NCBI GenBank assembly: GCA_964506685.1
Contig: CAZDMQ010000005.1
Location: 1 to 64,000, forward strand
Direction: 5' to 3'
Source: UBA5336 sp964506685
Lineage (GTDB): Bacteria > Pseudomonadota > Alphaproteobacteria > Caulobacterales > Hyphomonadaceae
Length of the DNA: 64,000 nt
Made by a program: the position numbers and the translations under genes. Of the stretch, positions 35,396 to 43,268 are shown one piece after another. How positions within the stretch are numbered: the stretch's first letter is position 1; each line of letters begins with the position of its first letter. The notes under the pieces are model-generated. The model had not been told where the DNA came from and searched no databases. It saw nothing but the letters and a program-made list of their open reading frames with translations.

Positions 35396-36307
35396 TCATC
35401 GCTTCTGGAAACCCGGACCGATATTCAGGGTCACGTCCTTCCAGTCCTCATAGCTTGCAAGCGCGTCCTCGGGCAGCCTGTAGGGGGCGCATTTTCGCGT
35501 TGCCCGCAGGGCCCGCTCGATCGCCTGCTGCATCGGCCGGTCGCCGATCGGCGGACGCGGCGGCTTGACCAGCCGGACATCGTTGCGGATCGTGCCGTCG
35601 CGGTTGAGCTCCATGCGGACCGTCACATTCAGCCGTTCCGGATTGGGCAGGTCGACCACATTGTCCCAGCAGACTTCCATCTGCACCCGGATGAGGTTGA
35701 TCACGCTCTGCTGGTTGCGCAGGCGGTCCCCGGCGCCGAGCTGGGCCTCCGACGGCGTTTCTTCCGGCTGTTCATCGGTCAGTTCCGGGCGCGGCTGGGC
35801 CGTGCGGCGCGCGTCATCGGGGGTCTTGTCGAGCAGGTCCTGGTCGAAGGTCTCCTCGGCAAAGTCGAGAATGTCCTCCAGCGGATCGGGTGCCTCGCGC
35901 AGCACCTCTTCCTCGGGTTCGGGCGCCTCCTCCTCGGACTCGTCGGGCGCTTCCGGTTCGCTCTCTTCGGGCAGCGAGACCGTTTCCTCGGGTTCCGGCG
36001 GCGGCGGGGTCTCCTCCGCTGCAAACTGCTCCTCGGGCGGCAGGGTCTCTTCCTCGGCCGGTTCGGCGATCTCCGGTTCCTCGAAGAACGGTTCCTCCGG
36101 GACCTGGGCCGGCTCTTCCTCCGGCGTCTCCTCGGGCTTGCGTTCGACTTGCGGGCGCTGGCTCGCCATCGCGCCGAGTTCGACGATTTCGATGGGCACG
36201 GCGACGTAATTCGTCTCGATCGGCGTGGCGATATACGGCCATGCCAGGCTGCCACCGACAAGGATGGCGGCGTGAAACAGGATGGAAGCCGGCAAACCGC
36301 GCAGCAT
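35396..36307 (-). CDS. tolA: TolA, inner-membrane protein of the Tol-Pal system
   Basis: A 303-residue protein with an N-terminal membrane helix (ASILFHAAILVGGSLAWPYI, residues about 7-26). The middle is a very acidic Pro/Glu-rich stretch (about residues 50-165, with runs of E and P), and the C-terminal TolA/TonB-type domain starts near residue 195 (INLIRVQMEVCWDNVVDLP ... VRLVKPPRPPIGD). The Glu/Pro middle replaces the long Lys/Ala helix of enterobacterial TolA but has the same role of spanning the periplasm. It follows tolR after five bases. Identification rests mainly on the C-terminal domain and operon position. Confidence 0.93.
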   Translation of the reverse strand: MLRGLPASILFHAAILVGGSLAWPYIATPIETNYVAVPIEIVELGAMASQRPQVERKPEETPEEEPAQVPEEPFFEEPEIAEPAEEETLPPEEQFAAEETPPPPEPEETVSLPEESEPEAPDESEEEAPEPEEEVLREAPDPLEDILDFAEETFDQDLLDKTPDDARRTAQPRPELTDEQPEETPSEAQLGAGDRLRNQQSVINLIRVQMEVCWDNVVDLPNPERLNVTVRMELNRDGTIRNDVRLVKPPRPPIGDRPMQQAIERALRATRKCAPYRLPEDALASYEDWKDVTLNIGPGFQKR

Positions 36308-36312
36308 TGCGC

Positions 36313-36771
36313 CTAGGGTCCTTCGCCTGCAGCCTGGCGTCCGTTCGGGTCGGTCACGAAGGCGATGCGATTGTAGCCGGCCTGACGGACCCGGGCGGTG
36401 ACATCCATGACAACGCCATGGGCAGTCGCTTCGTCGGCCCGGATATAGATGATCTCCTCATAGCCGGTCGCGGTGATCGCATTCAGTTTCGAAATCAGCT
36501 CGCCCGGCGCGATTTCGGTGTTCTGGACGAAGATCGCACCGTTCGCGGTGATCGTGATGGCGAGGGGCTGGCTCTGGGAGCCGGGGATGGCAGCACTGTC
36601 GGTTTTCGGCAGCGACACTTCCTCGCCCCGCACCAGCAGGGGCGCCGATATGATGAAGATGATCAGCAGCACCAGCATCACATCCACCATCGGCGTGACA
36701 TTGATCTCCGCATTCAGCGTCCGGCGGCCCCGGCCATCGCGTCCGCCCCCGCCTCCGAGCAGCATCGCCAT
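36313..36771 (-). CDS. tolR: Tol-Pal system protein TolR
   Basis: A 152-residue ExbD/TolR protein. LNAEINVTPMVDVMLVLLIIFIISAP holds the single membrane helix with the conserved proton-path aspartate (VDVMLVL). The periplasmic domain follows (SLPKTDSAAIP ... EIIYIRADEATAHGVVMDV). The ATG at 36771 is one base after the tolQ stop codon, indicating translational coupling; an in-frame start upstream at 36822 lies inside tolQ and is not needed. With TolQ it converts proton motive force into movement of TolA. Confidence 0.95.
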   Translation of the reverse strand: MAMLLGGGGGRDGRGRRTLNAEINVTPMVDVMLVLLIIFIISAPLLVRGEEVSLPKTDSAAIPGSQSQPLAITITANGAIFVQNTEIAPGELISKLNAITATGYEEIIYIRADEATAHGVVMDVTARVRQAGYNRIAFVTDPNGRQAAGEGP

Positions 36772-36772
36772 C

Positions 36773-37510
36773 TCAGCGCCTCGTCTGGTCGCTGACCAGT
36801 CGCGACAGCCGGACCAGGACATCCTGGCTGAACGTGTCGAGCTGGTCGGCCATGCGGTTCAGGTCGAGCGAGAACTTGTTGTAGAAGATCACCGCCGGGA
36901 TCGCGGCCACGAGGCCGAGGCCGGTGGCGAACAGGGCCTCGGCGATCGGGCCGGCCGTTGTCACAAGGCTCGCATCCTGCTGCTGGCCGATCCTGAGAAA
37001 CGCGTTCATGATCCCCCACACCGTGCCGAACAGGCCGATGAAGGGCGACGCCGAGCCGATCGACGCCAGCACGCCGAGGCCGCCCGATTGCCGGCCCACC
37101 TCGCGATCGATGGCGGCCCGCATGGAGCGTTCGGCGCGTGCCACCAGCGGCTCGGCATCGCCTGGCTGGAGTGTGCCGCGGCGGGCATCGTTCCATTCCT
37201 GCGCAATGGCGCCGAAGATGCGGGCGCCGGGACTGCCGCCGGCGCCGGGGCGGGCTTCCAGCATCTCGCCGGTGCCGGACCAGAAATCATCCTCGAAGCT
37301 CTTGGACTTCCGGCGCGCCGAGCCCAGCGTGAACAGTTTCTCGAGGATGATCGCCCAGGACCAGATACTGGCCAGGGTGAGGATCACCAGCACGGCCTTC
37401 ACGACGGGGTCGGCCTCCAGCAGCAGCCCGATAAGGGAGAACCCCTCGGTCTCCAGGGCAAGGCCGGTCTCAGGCAGCGCAGCCCCTGCCTCCTGTAAAA
37501 CAGCTAGCAT
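36773..37510 (-). CDS. tolQ: Tol-Pal system protein TolQ
   Basis: A 245-residue MotA/TolQ/ExbB protein with three membrane helices: VVKAVLVILTLASIWSWAIIL near residues 37-57, LGVLASIGSASPFIGLFGTVWGIM near 145-168 and LFATGLGLVAAIPAVIFYNKF near 195-215 (given in part). GLFGTVWGIM is the family signature. TolQ forms the pentameric stator around TolR. GAGGA lies before the ATG at 37510. A 194-base gap separates it from the serine-hydrolase gene upstream. Confidence 0.96.
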   Translation of the reverse strand: MLAVLQEAGAALPETGLALETEGFSLIGLLLEADPVVKAVLVILTLASIWSWAIILEKLFTLGSARRKSKSFEDDFWSGTGEMLEARPGAGGSPGARIFGAIAQEWNDARRGTLQPGDAEPLVARAERSMRAAIDREVGRQSGGLGVLASIGSASPFIGLFGTVWGIMNAFLRIGQQQDASLVTTAGPIAEALFATGLGLVAAIPAVIFYNKFSLDLNRMADQLDTFSQDVLVRLSRLVSDQTRR

Positions 37511-37704
37511 TCCAGTCCTCGGCTTGAGTTATTGGCGTCCTGGCGGGCCAGACGCGCGTTTGTCCCTGCCCGCCGGTCGCATATGGACGGTCGCCAGTGA
37601 CTTGCCCACCAATTCTGACGAAAACGGGGCAGGATCAGCATCTTTGCACCACGTCTCGCCATGCCACACCGCAGCGCAGGTGCGCTCGCGCATGAAATCG
37701 CCCC

Positions 37705-39042
37705 TCACGCGAGACCCGCAAGGCGCGCAGCGAGGTCGGCCAGCGGCTCGGTGTAGGCATTCAGGCCCGGATGCCGCCCCCGCGCGAACGTCCTTTCCGG
37801 AACACCGAGCGCGGCATAGGCGATGATCACGTCGGCATCGGGAAGGATCCAGTAGGCCCCGTACAAACCGTAGGCCTCGCCGTAATGGCCCCAGGTGGGG
37901 ATCGTCCCGAAGGGCGAGACGGCGGCCGGATAATGCAGCATGCCCGGCCCGCTTGCGGCGAAAAAGCCATTGTCGTGCAGCCCGTTGTCGCCCGCGGCGT
38001 TGCGTTGCCAGCAGAGTGACAGCATTTCCGGGGTCTGCGCGTAGCGGCGTGCGAGGCCGACGAGATCCGAAAGCGAGGCCCTGAGCCCGCCCTGCGGCGA
38101 GAACAGCGTGCCATTGGTCCCCGGTACATAGTCCTCGAGATGGAAGCCCGGCTCGGCGAGCAGGGGTGGTCCCGTCCCCGCCAGGACCTCGGCTCCATCG
38201 GTCTGCGTCTCCCAGGCGCCGTTCGCGCCCCGACGGTAGAGCGTCGCCCCATCCTGCCGGCGCGCCAGTGAGACGCCGGACCAGTTGAAACCCGCATCGA
38301 GGCCGGCCGGTGCCAGGACGTGCGCCCGCACCAGGCGGTCGAAGCGTTCCCCGCTTGCCGCCTCTAGCACGCTCGCTGCCAGTCCCGAATTCAGGTTCGC
38401 ATATTCGAACCACTGGCCAGGGGCCTGTCCCGCCAGCGGCCCATGCACCGCCGGGCTGACAAGGCTGCTGATCGTCCCGGGCGCCGCGATCCAGTAGGTT
38501 TCGGGATCCCGGATACCCGAGGTATGCGAGAGCAGCATGGCAAGCGTGACCGGTACGCCGGGCGCTTCCGGATGGCGCAGCGCAAAGCCGAGGTGCGGCG
38601 AGACATCGGCGTCAAGATCGACCACACCGCGCCTTGCCAGCGATACCGCCGTCAGAGCGACTGCGGATTTCGACATGGAAGCCACGCGGAACGGCGTGTC
38701 CACGGTGAACCGGCGCTGCGCCAGGCCAGCTGCCTTTTCCGCGTCCGAGAGGCCCCCGGCCCAGCCGGCCGCCCCTGCATGGACCGTCTGTCCCTGCCGC
38801 AGAACCACAAGCCCGGTTGCAGCAAGGTCCATCCGCGCCCGATGCGCTTCCAGCGCAGCGTTGAGTTCGGCAGCGTCACCCTGCGCCGTCTTCTGAAGCG
38901 GAGCGCCTGTCTGGGCTGGTGCTGCTCCCCTGCCGACCCCCGTCGGTTTCGTCCCGCCAATGCAGGCCCCGAGCAGGCCCGCGCCCGCCAGTGCCCCGAA
39001 GCGGCGGCGCGACAGGCCCCTGGCCTTACCCCTGCGCCTCAT
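37705..39042 (-). CDS. Class C beta-lactamase-type serine hydrolase, Tat lipoprotein
   Basis: A 445-residue exported hydrolase of the penicillin-binding/beta-lactamase C fold. The N-terminus SRRRFGALAGAGLLGAC joins a twin-arginine motif to a lipobox (Cys27), predicting Tat export and lipidation. The active-site motifs are S122-M-S-K125 (SxxK) and Y214-A-N216 (YxN). The third box, usually KTG or HxG, may be the TWGHYGEAYG stretch near residue 405. Family members include D-Ala carboxypeptidases, esterases and peptidases. Its ATG overlaps the ybgC stop by four bases (ATGA), so it is coupled to ybgC inside the tol-pal locus. Confidence 0.88.
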   Translation of the reverse strand: MRRRGKARGLSRRRFGALAGAGLLGACIGGTKPTGVGRGAAPAQTGAPLQKTAQGDAAELNAALEAHRARMDLAATGLVVLRQGQTVHAGAAGWAGGLSDAEKAAGLAQRRFTVDTPFRVASMSKSAVALTAVSLARRGVVDLDADVSPHLGFALRHPEAPGVPVTLAMLLSHTSGIRDPETYWIAAPGTISSLVSPAVHGPLAGQAPGQWFEYANLNSGLAASVLEAASGERFDRLVRAHVLAPAGLDAGFNWSGVSLARRQDGATLYRRGANGAWETQTDGAEVLAGTGPPLLAEPGFHLEDYVPGTNGTLFSPQGGLRASLSDLVGLARRYAQTPEMLSLCWQRNAAGDNGLHDNGFFAASGPGMLHYPAAVSPFGTIPTWGHYGEAYGLYGAYWILPDADVIIAYAALGVPERTFARGRHPGLNAYTEPLADLAARLAGLA

Positions 39043-39503
39043 CCTGCGTTCCCGTCATAGCGGAACCCGGCGTCCAGGTGGGCGCAGATTTCCGGGATCG
39101 GTCGCCGAGGGCGCCCGTCGGCATGGATCTGCACGGCCACGATGCTGGCCTCGGCCACCACCTGATCGCCGCGCCAGCAGGTCTGCTCGAACAGGATGCG
39201 CGCGCCCTTCGTCCCGCAATAGCGGGTGCCGATGCGCAACAGGTCATCGACCTTCGCCGCCTGCCGGTAATCGATTTCCGCCCGGATGATGGTGAAGGCG
39301 GCCGGGTCCGGCCGGCCCAGCAGGGACTGGTGGGATACCCCGGCATCGCGGAGGAAGTCCGACCGGCCCCGCTCGAAGAAGCGCAGATAGTTGGCATGGT
39401 ACACCATGCCGGTGAAATCGGTGTCCTCGTAATACACCCGGACATCCAGCCAGTGCTGGCGCGCGGCGTCGAAGGCTTCGGGTCGTTGCACTGCGAGATC
39501 CAT
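39039..39503 (-). CDS. ybgC: Tol-Pal-associated acyl-CoA thioesterase YbgC
   Basis: A 154-residue hot-dog-fold thioesterase. The signature RVYYEDTDFTGMVYHANYLRFFERGRSDFL (residues about 22-50; given in part) contains the active-site aspartate. RAEIDYRQAAKVDDLLRIGT and VVAEASIVAVQIHADGRPRRP follow. ybgC commonly heads the tol-pal operon; its physiological acyl substrate is debated. The ATG at 39503 is chosen because the family motif starts about 20 residues in. It is divergent from the GT4 gene at 39587. Confidence 0.94.
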   Translation of the reverse strand: MDLAVQRPEAFDAARQHWLDVRVYYEDTDFTGMVYHANYLRFFERGRSDFLRDAGVSHQSLLGRPDPAAFTIIRAEIDYRQAAKVDDLLRIGTRYCGTKGARILFEQTCWRGDQVVAEASIVAVQIHADGRPRRPIPEICAHLDAGFRYDGNAG

Positions 39504-39586
39504 GCCCGCCGGCCTACCAGACGGCGCGCCGGGCGGACAAGCATTTCGCTTTGCGCGCCGCCGCTTTCCATGGCACGCCACCGGCC

Positions 39587-40867
39587 ATGCCCGTGCCCTT
39601 GACCGCGCCCTTGACCGTGCCCCTGCCGGACCTTGCCGGCCGCACCTTCCTGCAGGTGATCCCAGACCTCGCCGCCGGCGGGGCCGAACGCACCGTCATC
39701 GAGATCGCCGAGGCCTTGCGCGAGGCCGGTGCGCGCGCCCTTGTCGCCAGCCGCGGTGGCCGGCTCGAGGCCGAGCTGGCCGCGGCCGGCGGCGAACTGG
39801 TGCGCCTGAACGCGGCCACCAGAAACCCCATTGGCATACGTGGCAATGCCGGCCGGTTGGCGCACCTCATCGCGGCCGAACGGGTCGACCTGATCCACGC
39901 CCGCTCGCGCGCTCCGGCCTGGAGCGCGCTCATCGCCGCCCGTCGTACAGCCATTCCCTTCGTCACGACTTATCACGGCGTCTACTCGGCGAAGTCCGCC
40001 CCGAAACGCCTCTACAACCGTGTGATGGCGAAGGGCGACCGGGTGATCGCCAATTCGCGCTGGACCGCCGATCACGTCCGCGCCGCGCACGATGTGCCGG
40101 ACGACCGCCTCGTCACCATTCCCCGCGGGGTCGACATGGACGCGTTCGATCCGGCCCGCATCGCGCCGGAAGCGGTCGCGGCCTGCCGGGCAGGGTGGGG
40201 TCTGCCGGCTGGGGCGGCGCAGACCATCGTGCTGCTGCCCGGGCGGCTCACCCGCTGGAAGGGCCAGCTCGGCGCCATCGAGGCCGTTGCCCGCCTGCCC
40301 GAAGCCGTTCGGGCACGCACGCGCCTCGTTCTGATGGGCGATGCCCAGGGCCGGGACGCCTATGTCGCCGAGCTTTGCCAGGCCATCGCGGAGGCCGACC
40401 TCGAGGACACCGTCCGGATCGCACCGCATACGGCCGACATGCCGACCGCCTATGCCGCTGCCGATATCGTCCTCGCCCCGTCGGTCCGTCCCGAAGCCTT
40501 CGGCAGGACCGCCGCCGAGGCTGCGGCCATGGCCCGCCCGGTGATTGCCTATGCCCATGGCGGCGCACTGGAAACCGTGATCGACGGGATCACCGGATGC
40601 CTTGTGCCCCTTGGCCCTGCCGCAGGTCCTGACTCGCGCCATGCTGCAGGCCCCGCTTCCGGTCCTGCCTGCGACCCGTTGGACGGGCTCGCCGGTGCAC
40701 TCGCCGAGCTGGTCGCAGCCCCGCCGGCCCGGCGCGCCGCCATGGGCGAGGCCGGACGCGCCCACGTTCTCGCCCATTTCACCAAGCGCGGCCTTCAGGC
40801 TGCCACGTTGACAGTCTATGCAGATCTCATAGGGGCAGGTCAGCAAGCCCCGAATGTATCCAGGTAG
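39587..40867 (+). CDS. Glycosyltransferase family 4 protein
   Basis: A 426-residue GT-B glycosyltransferase. The N-terminal acceptor domain starts FLQVIPDLAAGGAERTVIEIAE. The C-terminal donor domain has VLLPGRLTRWKGQLGAIEA and the E-x7-E motif in APSVRPEAFGRTAAEAAAMA. Residues about 345-365 are an insertion rich in Ala/Gly/Pro. GT4 enzymes add sugars to lipopolysaccharide, exopolysaccharide or glycolipids. It is followed 21 bases downstream by a GT9 gene, so the two probably work on LPS core or a similar glycan. The ATG at 39587 is the only suitable start close to the domain. Confidence 0.92.
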   Translation: MPVPLTAPLTVPLPDLAGRTFLQVIPDLAAGGAERTVIEIAEALREAGARALVASRGGRLEAELAAAGGELVRLNAATRNPIGIRGNAGRLAHLIAAERVDLIHARSRAPAWSALIAARRTAIPFVTTYHGVYSAKSAPKRLYNRVMAKGDRVIANSRWTADHVRAAHDVPDDRLVTIPRGVDMDAFDPARIAPEAVAACRAGWGLPAGAAQTIVLLPGRLTRWKGQLGAIEAVARLPEAVRARTRLVLMGDAQGRDAYVAELCQAIAEADLEDTVRIAPHTADMPTAYAAADIVLAPSVRPEAFGRTAAEAAAMARPVIAYAHGGALETVIDGITGCLVPLGPAAGPDSRHAAGPASGPACDPLDGLAGALAELVAAPPARRAAMGEAGRAHVLAHFTKRGLQAATLTVYADLIGAGQQAPNVSR

Positions 40868-40888
40868 CGTGCAGGGGATCCCATCGCC

Positions 40889-41926
40889 TTGTTTTTCGGT
40901 AACCGTTCAGCTGCCCCCGCCATAAATCCGGGGGAAACCGCGTCCCGTGTCCTTGTCATCAAGCTCTCCGCACTCGGGGACTTCGTGCTTGCAATGGGCG
41001 CGATGAAAGCGGTCCGCAAGCATCATCCGTCCGCGCACATCACCCTGCTGACGACCCCGCCCTATGCCGAGTTCGCCACGGCCTCGCCCTATTTCAATGC
41101 CGTCGAGACCGATGGCCGGCCGAAGGATGTGCGCGGCACGCGCGCGCTGCTCCGGCGGATGCGGAAGGAGCGGTATGACATCATCTATGATTTCCAGACC
41201 TCGGGCCGCACGGCGAACTATTTCAAGGCGCTCAACTTGCCCGGCCGCGCCCCGCCGCTCTGGTCCGGCCATGCGCCCGGCTGCGCCTTCCACCATGACA
41301 ATCCCGAGCGCGGAAACATGCACTCCATCGACCGGCTGGCCGAACAGCTCGCGGTTGCCGGCGTTGCCCCGCCCGGCGGCTGGAGCCCTGAAACCCTGCC
41401 GATGCCGGACCTTGCCTGGGTCCGTGGCCGCTTCGGCAACCCGCCGCGGCTGCGGCCCGAATATTTCGGCCTGACACGGCCCTACATGCTGCTCATCCCA
41501 GGCGCGTCGGCCCATCGCGAGGCCAAGCGCTGGCCAGAGGCGAACTACAGTGCGCTGGCCACCCGCATCGCCGATGCCGGCGTGCAGCCCGTGGTGATCG
41601 GCGGCACCGCCGAGGGCCGCATTGCCCACGCCCTGGCGAAGGCCGAACCGCGGGTACGGAACATCGTCACCCGCACCGACCTGTTCCAGATCGTCACCCT
41701 TGCCGAGGAGGCCGCCTTCGTCGTCGGCAATGATACCGGACCGATGCACATGGCAACGCTGGCCGGTGCGCCGGGCGTGGCCCTGTTCGCGACCAATGAG
41801 AGCGACCCTGAGAAGGCCGCCCCGCGCGGCTCGACCGTCATGATCGTGCATGCGCCGGTGCTCGACCGGGTTGGCGTCGACGATGTCTGGCGCGCCATCC
41901 AGGCCCTTGGCCGCCTGCCCGTATGA
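40889..41926 (+). CDS. Glycosyltransferase family 9 (heptosyltransferase-like)
   Basis: A 345-residue protein of the ADP-heptose:LPS heptosyltransferase family. SRVLVIKLSALGDFVLAMGAMKAVRKHHP at the N-terminus (in part), MLLIPGASAHREAKRWPEANY and FVVGNDTGPMHMATLAGAPGVALF are the standard motifs. An in-frame stop at 40865-40867 and the absence of any ATG or GTG before the first motif leave TTG at 40889 as the only reasonable start, with AGGGGA about 11 bases upstream. It probably transfers heptose or a related sugar to lipid A-core at the cytoplasmic face of the inner membrane. Confidence 0.92.
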   Translation: MFFGNRSAAPAINPGETASRVLVIKLSALGDFVLAMGAMKAVRKHHPSAHITLLTTPPYAEFATASPYFNAVETDGRPKDVRGTRALLRRMRKERYDIIYDFQTSGRTANYFKALNLPGRAPPLWSGHAPGCAFHHDNPERGNMHSIDRLAEQLAVAGVAPPGGWSPETLPMPDLAWVRGRFGNPPRLRPEYFGLTRPYMLLIPGASAHREAKRWPEANYSALATRIADAGVQPVVIGGTAEGRIAHALAKAEPRVRNIVTRTDLFQIVTLAEEAAFVVGNDTGPMHMATLAGAPGVALFATNESDPEKAAPRGSTVMIVHAPVLDRVGVDDVWRAIQALGRLPV

Positions 41927-42014
41927 GGCGCCGGCCGGATGTCCGCCCTCCCGGTCGGTACGCCGCCCTCAAGGTCGCCTGCAGCCCTTGTTTCCGCCGC
42001 CGGACAGGTTGAAC

Positions 42015-42043
42015 TTGAAGAATCACGGCGCTGGCGGCATATT
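42015..42043 (+). promoter_or_regulatory. Predicted promoter of infC
   Basis: TTGAAG at 42015-42020 and CATATT at 42038-42043 are separated by 17 bases. Transcription would begin near 42050, giving a leader of about 40 bases before the infC start. The match is moderate. Confidence 0.35.
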
Positions 42044-42091
42044 ATTCGGCAATCTGGCAGGCATGCCCGCCGTATCGAAAGGAGATATACC

Positions 42092-42631
42092 ATCGCTCGC
42101 AGACCTCACGCGGCCCCACCAACAAAGAAAACCGGCCCGCGCATTAACAATGACATCAACGCCCCACGGGTGCTTCTCATCGACCATAACGGCGAAAAGC
42201 AGGGGGAGATGCCCCTCGCCGCTGCCCTCGACGCGGCGCGGGAAGCTGGCCTTGACCTCGTCGAGGTGTCCTCCAACCAGGAGGTGCCGGTCTGCAAGGT
42301 CCTCGATTACGGCAAGCTGAAGTTCGAAGAGCAGAAGAAACGGTCCGCAGCCCGGAAGAAGCAGAAGTCCGCCGATCTCAAGGAGATCAAGATGCGGCCA
42401 AATATCGACACCCATGATTACATGGTGAAGACCCGGTCGATGACGCGCTTCTTCGAGGAGGGCGACAAGGTCAAGGTCACGCTGCGGTTCCGCGGGCGGG
42501 AGATGGCCCACCAGGAACTCGGCATGCAACTGCTGCAGCGCGTGCAGAGCGATTTCGAGGAACTCGCCAAGGTCGAGCTCGAGCCCAAGCTCGAGGGCCG
42601 CCAGATGACCATGGTGATGGCCCCGCGCTGA
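42092..42631 (+). CDS. infC: Translation initiation factor IF-3, AUC start codon
   Basis: IF-3 binds the 30S subunit, prevents premature joining with 50S and checks start-codon choice. The 179-residue product has the N-terminal domain GPRINNDINAPRVLLIDHNGEK, the linker rich in Lys (EEQKKRSAARKKQKSADLKEIK) and the C-terminal domain DYMVKTRSMTRFFEEGDKVKVTLRFRGREMAH (given in parts). No ATG, GTG or TTG stands where the protein should begin. A perfect AAGGAG at 42079-42084 is followed after seven bases by ATC-GCT-CGC-AGA, giving (I)ARRPHAAPPTKKTGPRIN. The E. coli gene starts with AUU so that IF-3 represses itself; AUC here should act alike. Confidence 0.95.
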   Translation: MARRPHAAPPTKKTGPRINNDINAPRVLLIDHNGEKQGEMPLAAALDAAREAGLDLVEVSSNQEVPVCKVLDYGKLKFEEQKKRSAARKKQKSADLKEIKMRPNIDTHDYMVKTRSMTRFFEEGDKVKVTLRFRGREMAHQELGMQLLQRVQSDFEELAKVELEPKLEGRQMTMVMAPR

Positions 42632-42640
42632 GGCGGGGCC
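42619..42640 (+). terminator. GC-rich hairpin over the infC stop
   Basis: GGCCCCGC at 42619-42626 pairs perfectly with GCGGGGCC at 42633-42640, with the infC stop codon in the loop. It may end infC transcription and that of the convergent Lrp gene (stop at 42650). No T-run follows. Confidence 0.45.
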
Positions 42641-42649
42641 GTGCCCCTG

Positions 42650-43129
42650 CTAGCGCGGGGCAAGCGCCAGGGGGACGGCGGTCGTGCGTTTCGCCACGCG
42701 CACGATGATCCGCGATTGCACATCCGAGACAAGCCCCGAGCCGAGGAGCTTGTCACGCAGGAAATCGTCATAGGCATGCATGTCGCGCGTCATCACGTGC
42801 ACCATGTAGTCGACCGCGCCGGTCACCGTCATGCATTCGACCACTTCCGGCCAGTCCTGCACCATGCGCTCGAAGCGTTCGAGATTCTCCCGGCTCGGCA
42901 GGGACAGCTTCACGCTTGCCACCACTTCGAAATCGAGGCCCAGCCGCCGCGAGTCGAGCAGCGTCACCCGGCGCAGGATGATGCCGCTCTCCTCGAGCCG
43001 CTTGATCCGGCGCCAGCAGGGCGAGGACGACAGCCCGACGCGCTCGGCAATCTCGGCAACCGAAAGCGCGGCATCCTCCTGTATGAGCTCCAGAATATGG
43101 CGGTCGATGGAATCGAGGTCCTGTAGCAA
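42650..43129 (-). CDS. Lrp/AsnC family transcriptional regulator
   Basis: A 159-residue regulator with an N-terminal helix-turn-helix (SIDRHILELIQEDAALSVAEIAERVGLSSSPCWRRIKRLEESGII, residues about 6-50, given in part) and the C-terminal RAM/AsnC ligand domain (VVECMTVTGAVDYMVHV). Such proteins sense amino acids, often leucine, and form octamers. I choose a TTG at 43129 because AAAGGA is five to six bases upstream and the protein then starts as usual just before DLDSIDRH. An ATG at 43165 with no ribosome site would add 12 residues. It is upstream of neither an obvious target nor an operon partner; lysS follows on the same strand further right. Confidence 0.92.
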   Translation of the reverse strand: MLQDLDSIDRHILELIQEDAALSVAEIAERVGLSSSPCWRRIKRLEESGIILRRVTLLDSRRLGLDFEVVASVKLSLPSRENLERFERMVQDWPEVVECMTVTGAVDYMVHVMTRDMHAYDDFLRDKLLGSGLVSDVQSRIIVRVAKRTTAVPLALAPR

Positions 43130-43268
43130 TTTATTCCTTTCGATGCGGCAGCCGGGGGAGACCATTGCGCTGGCCTGCGCAACCCCGAGCCATATTACAA
43201 GAATCTTCCTACTGGCAACCGGTTCGCCGGGGCGTGCAGTGACCGGCCGGCCCCCGCACGTCCGCCGC

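Noticed and set aside
39026..40846. A long minus-strand open frame covering the GT4 gene and ybgC
   Set aside because: It is antisense to the GT4 gene and out of frame with ybgC; both have strong family signatures.
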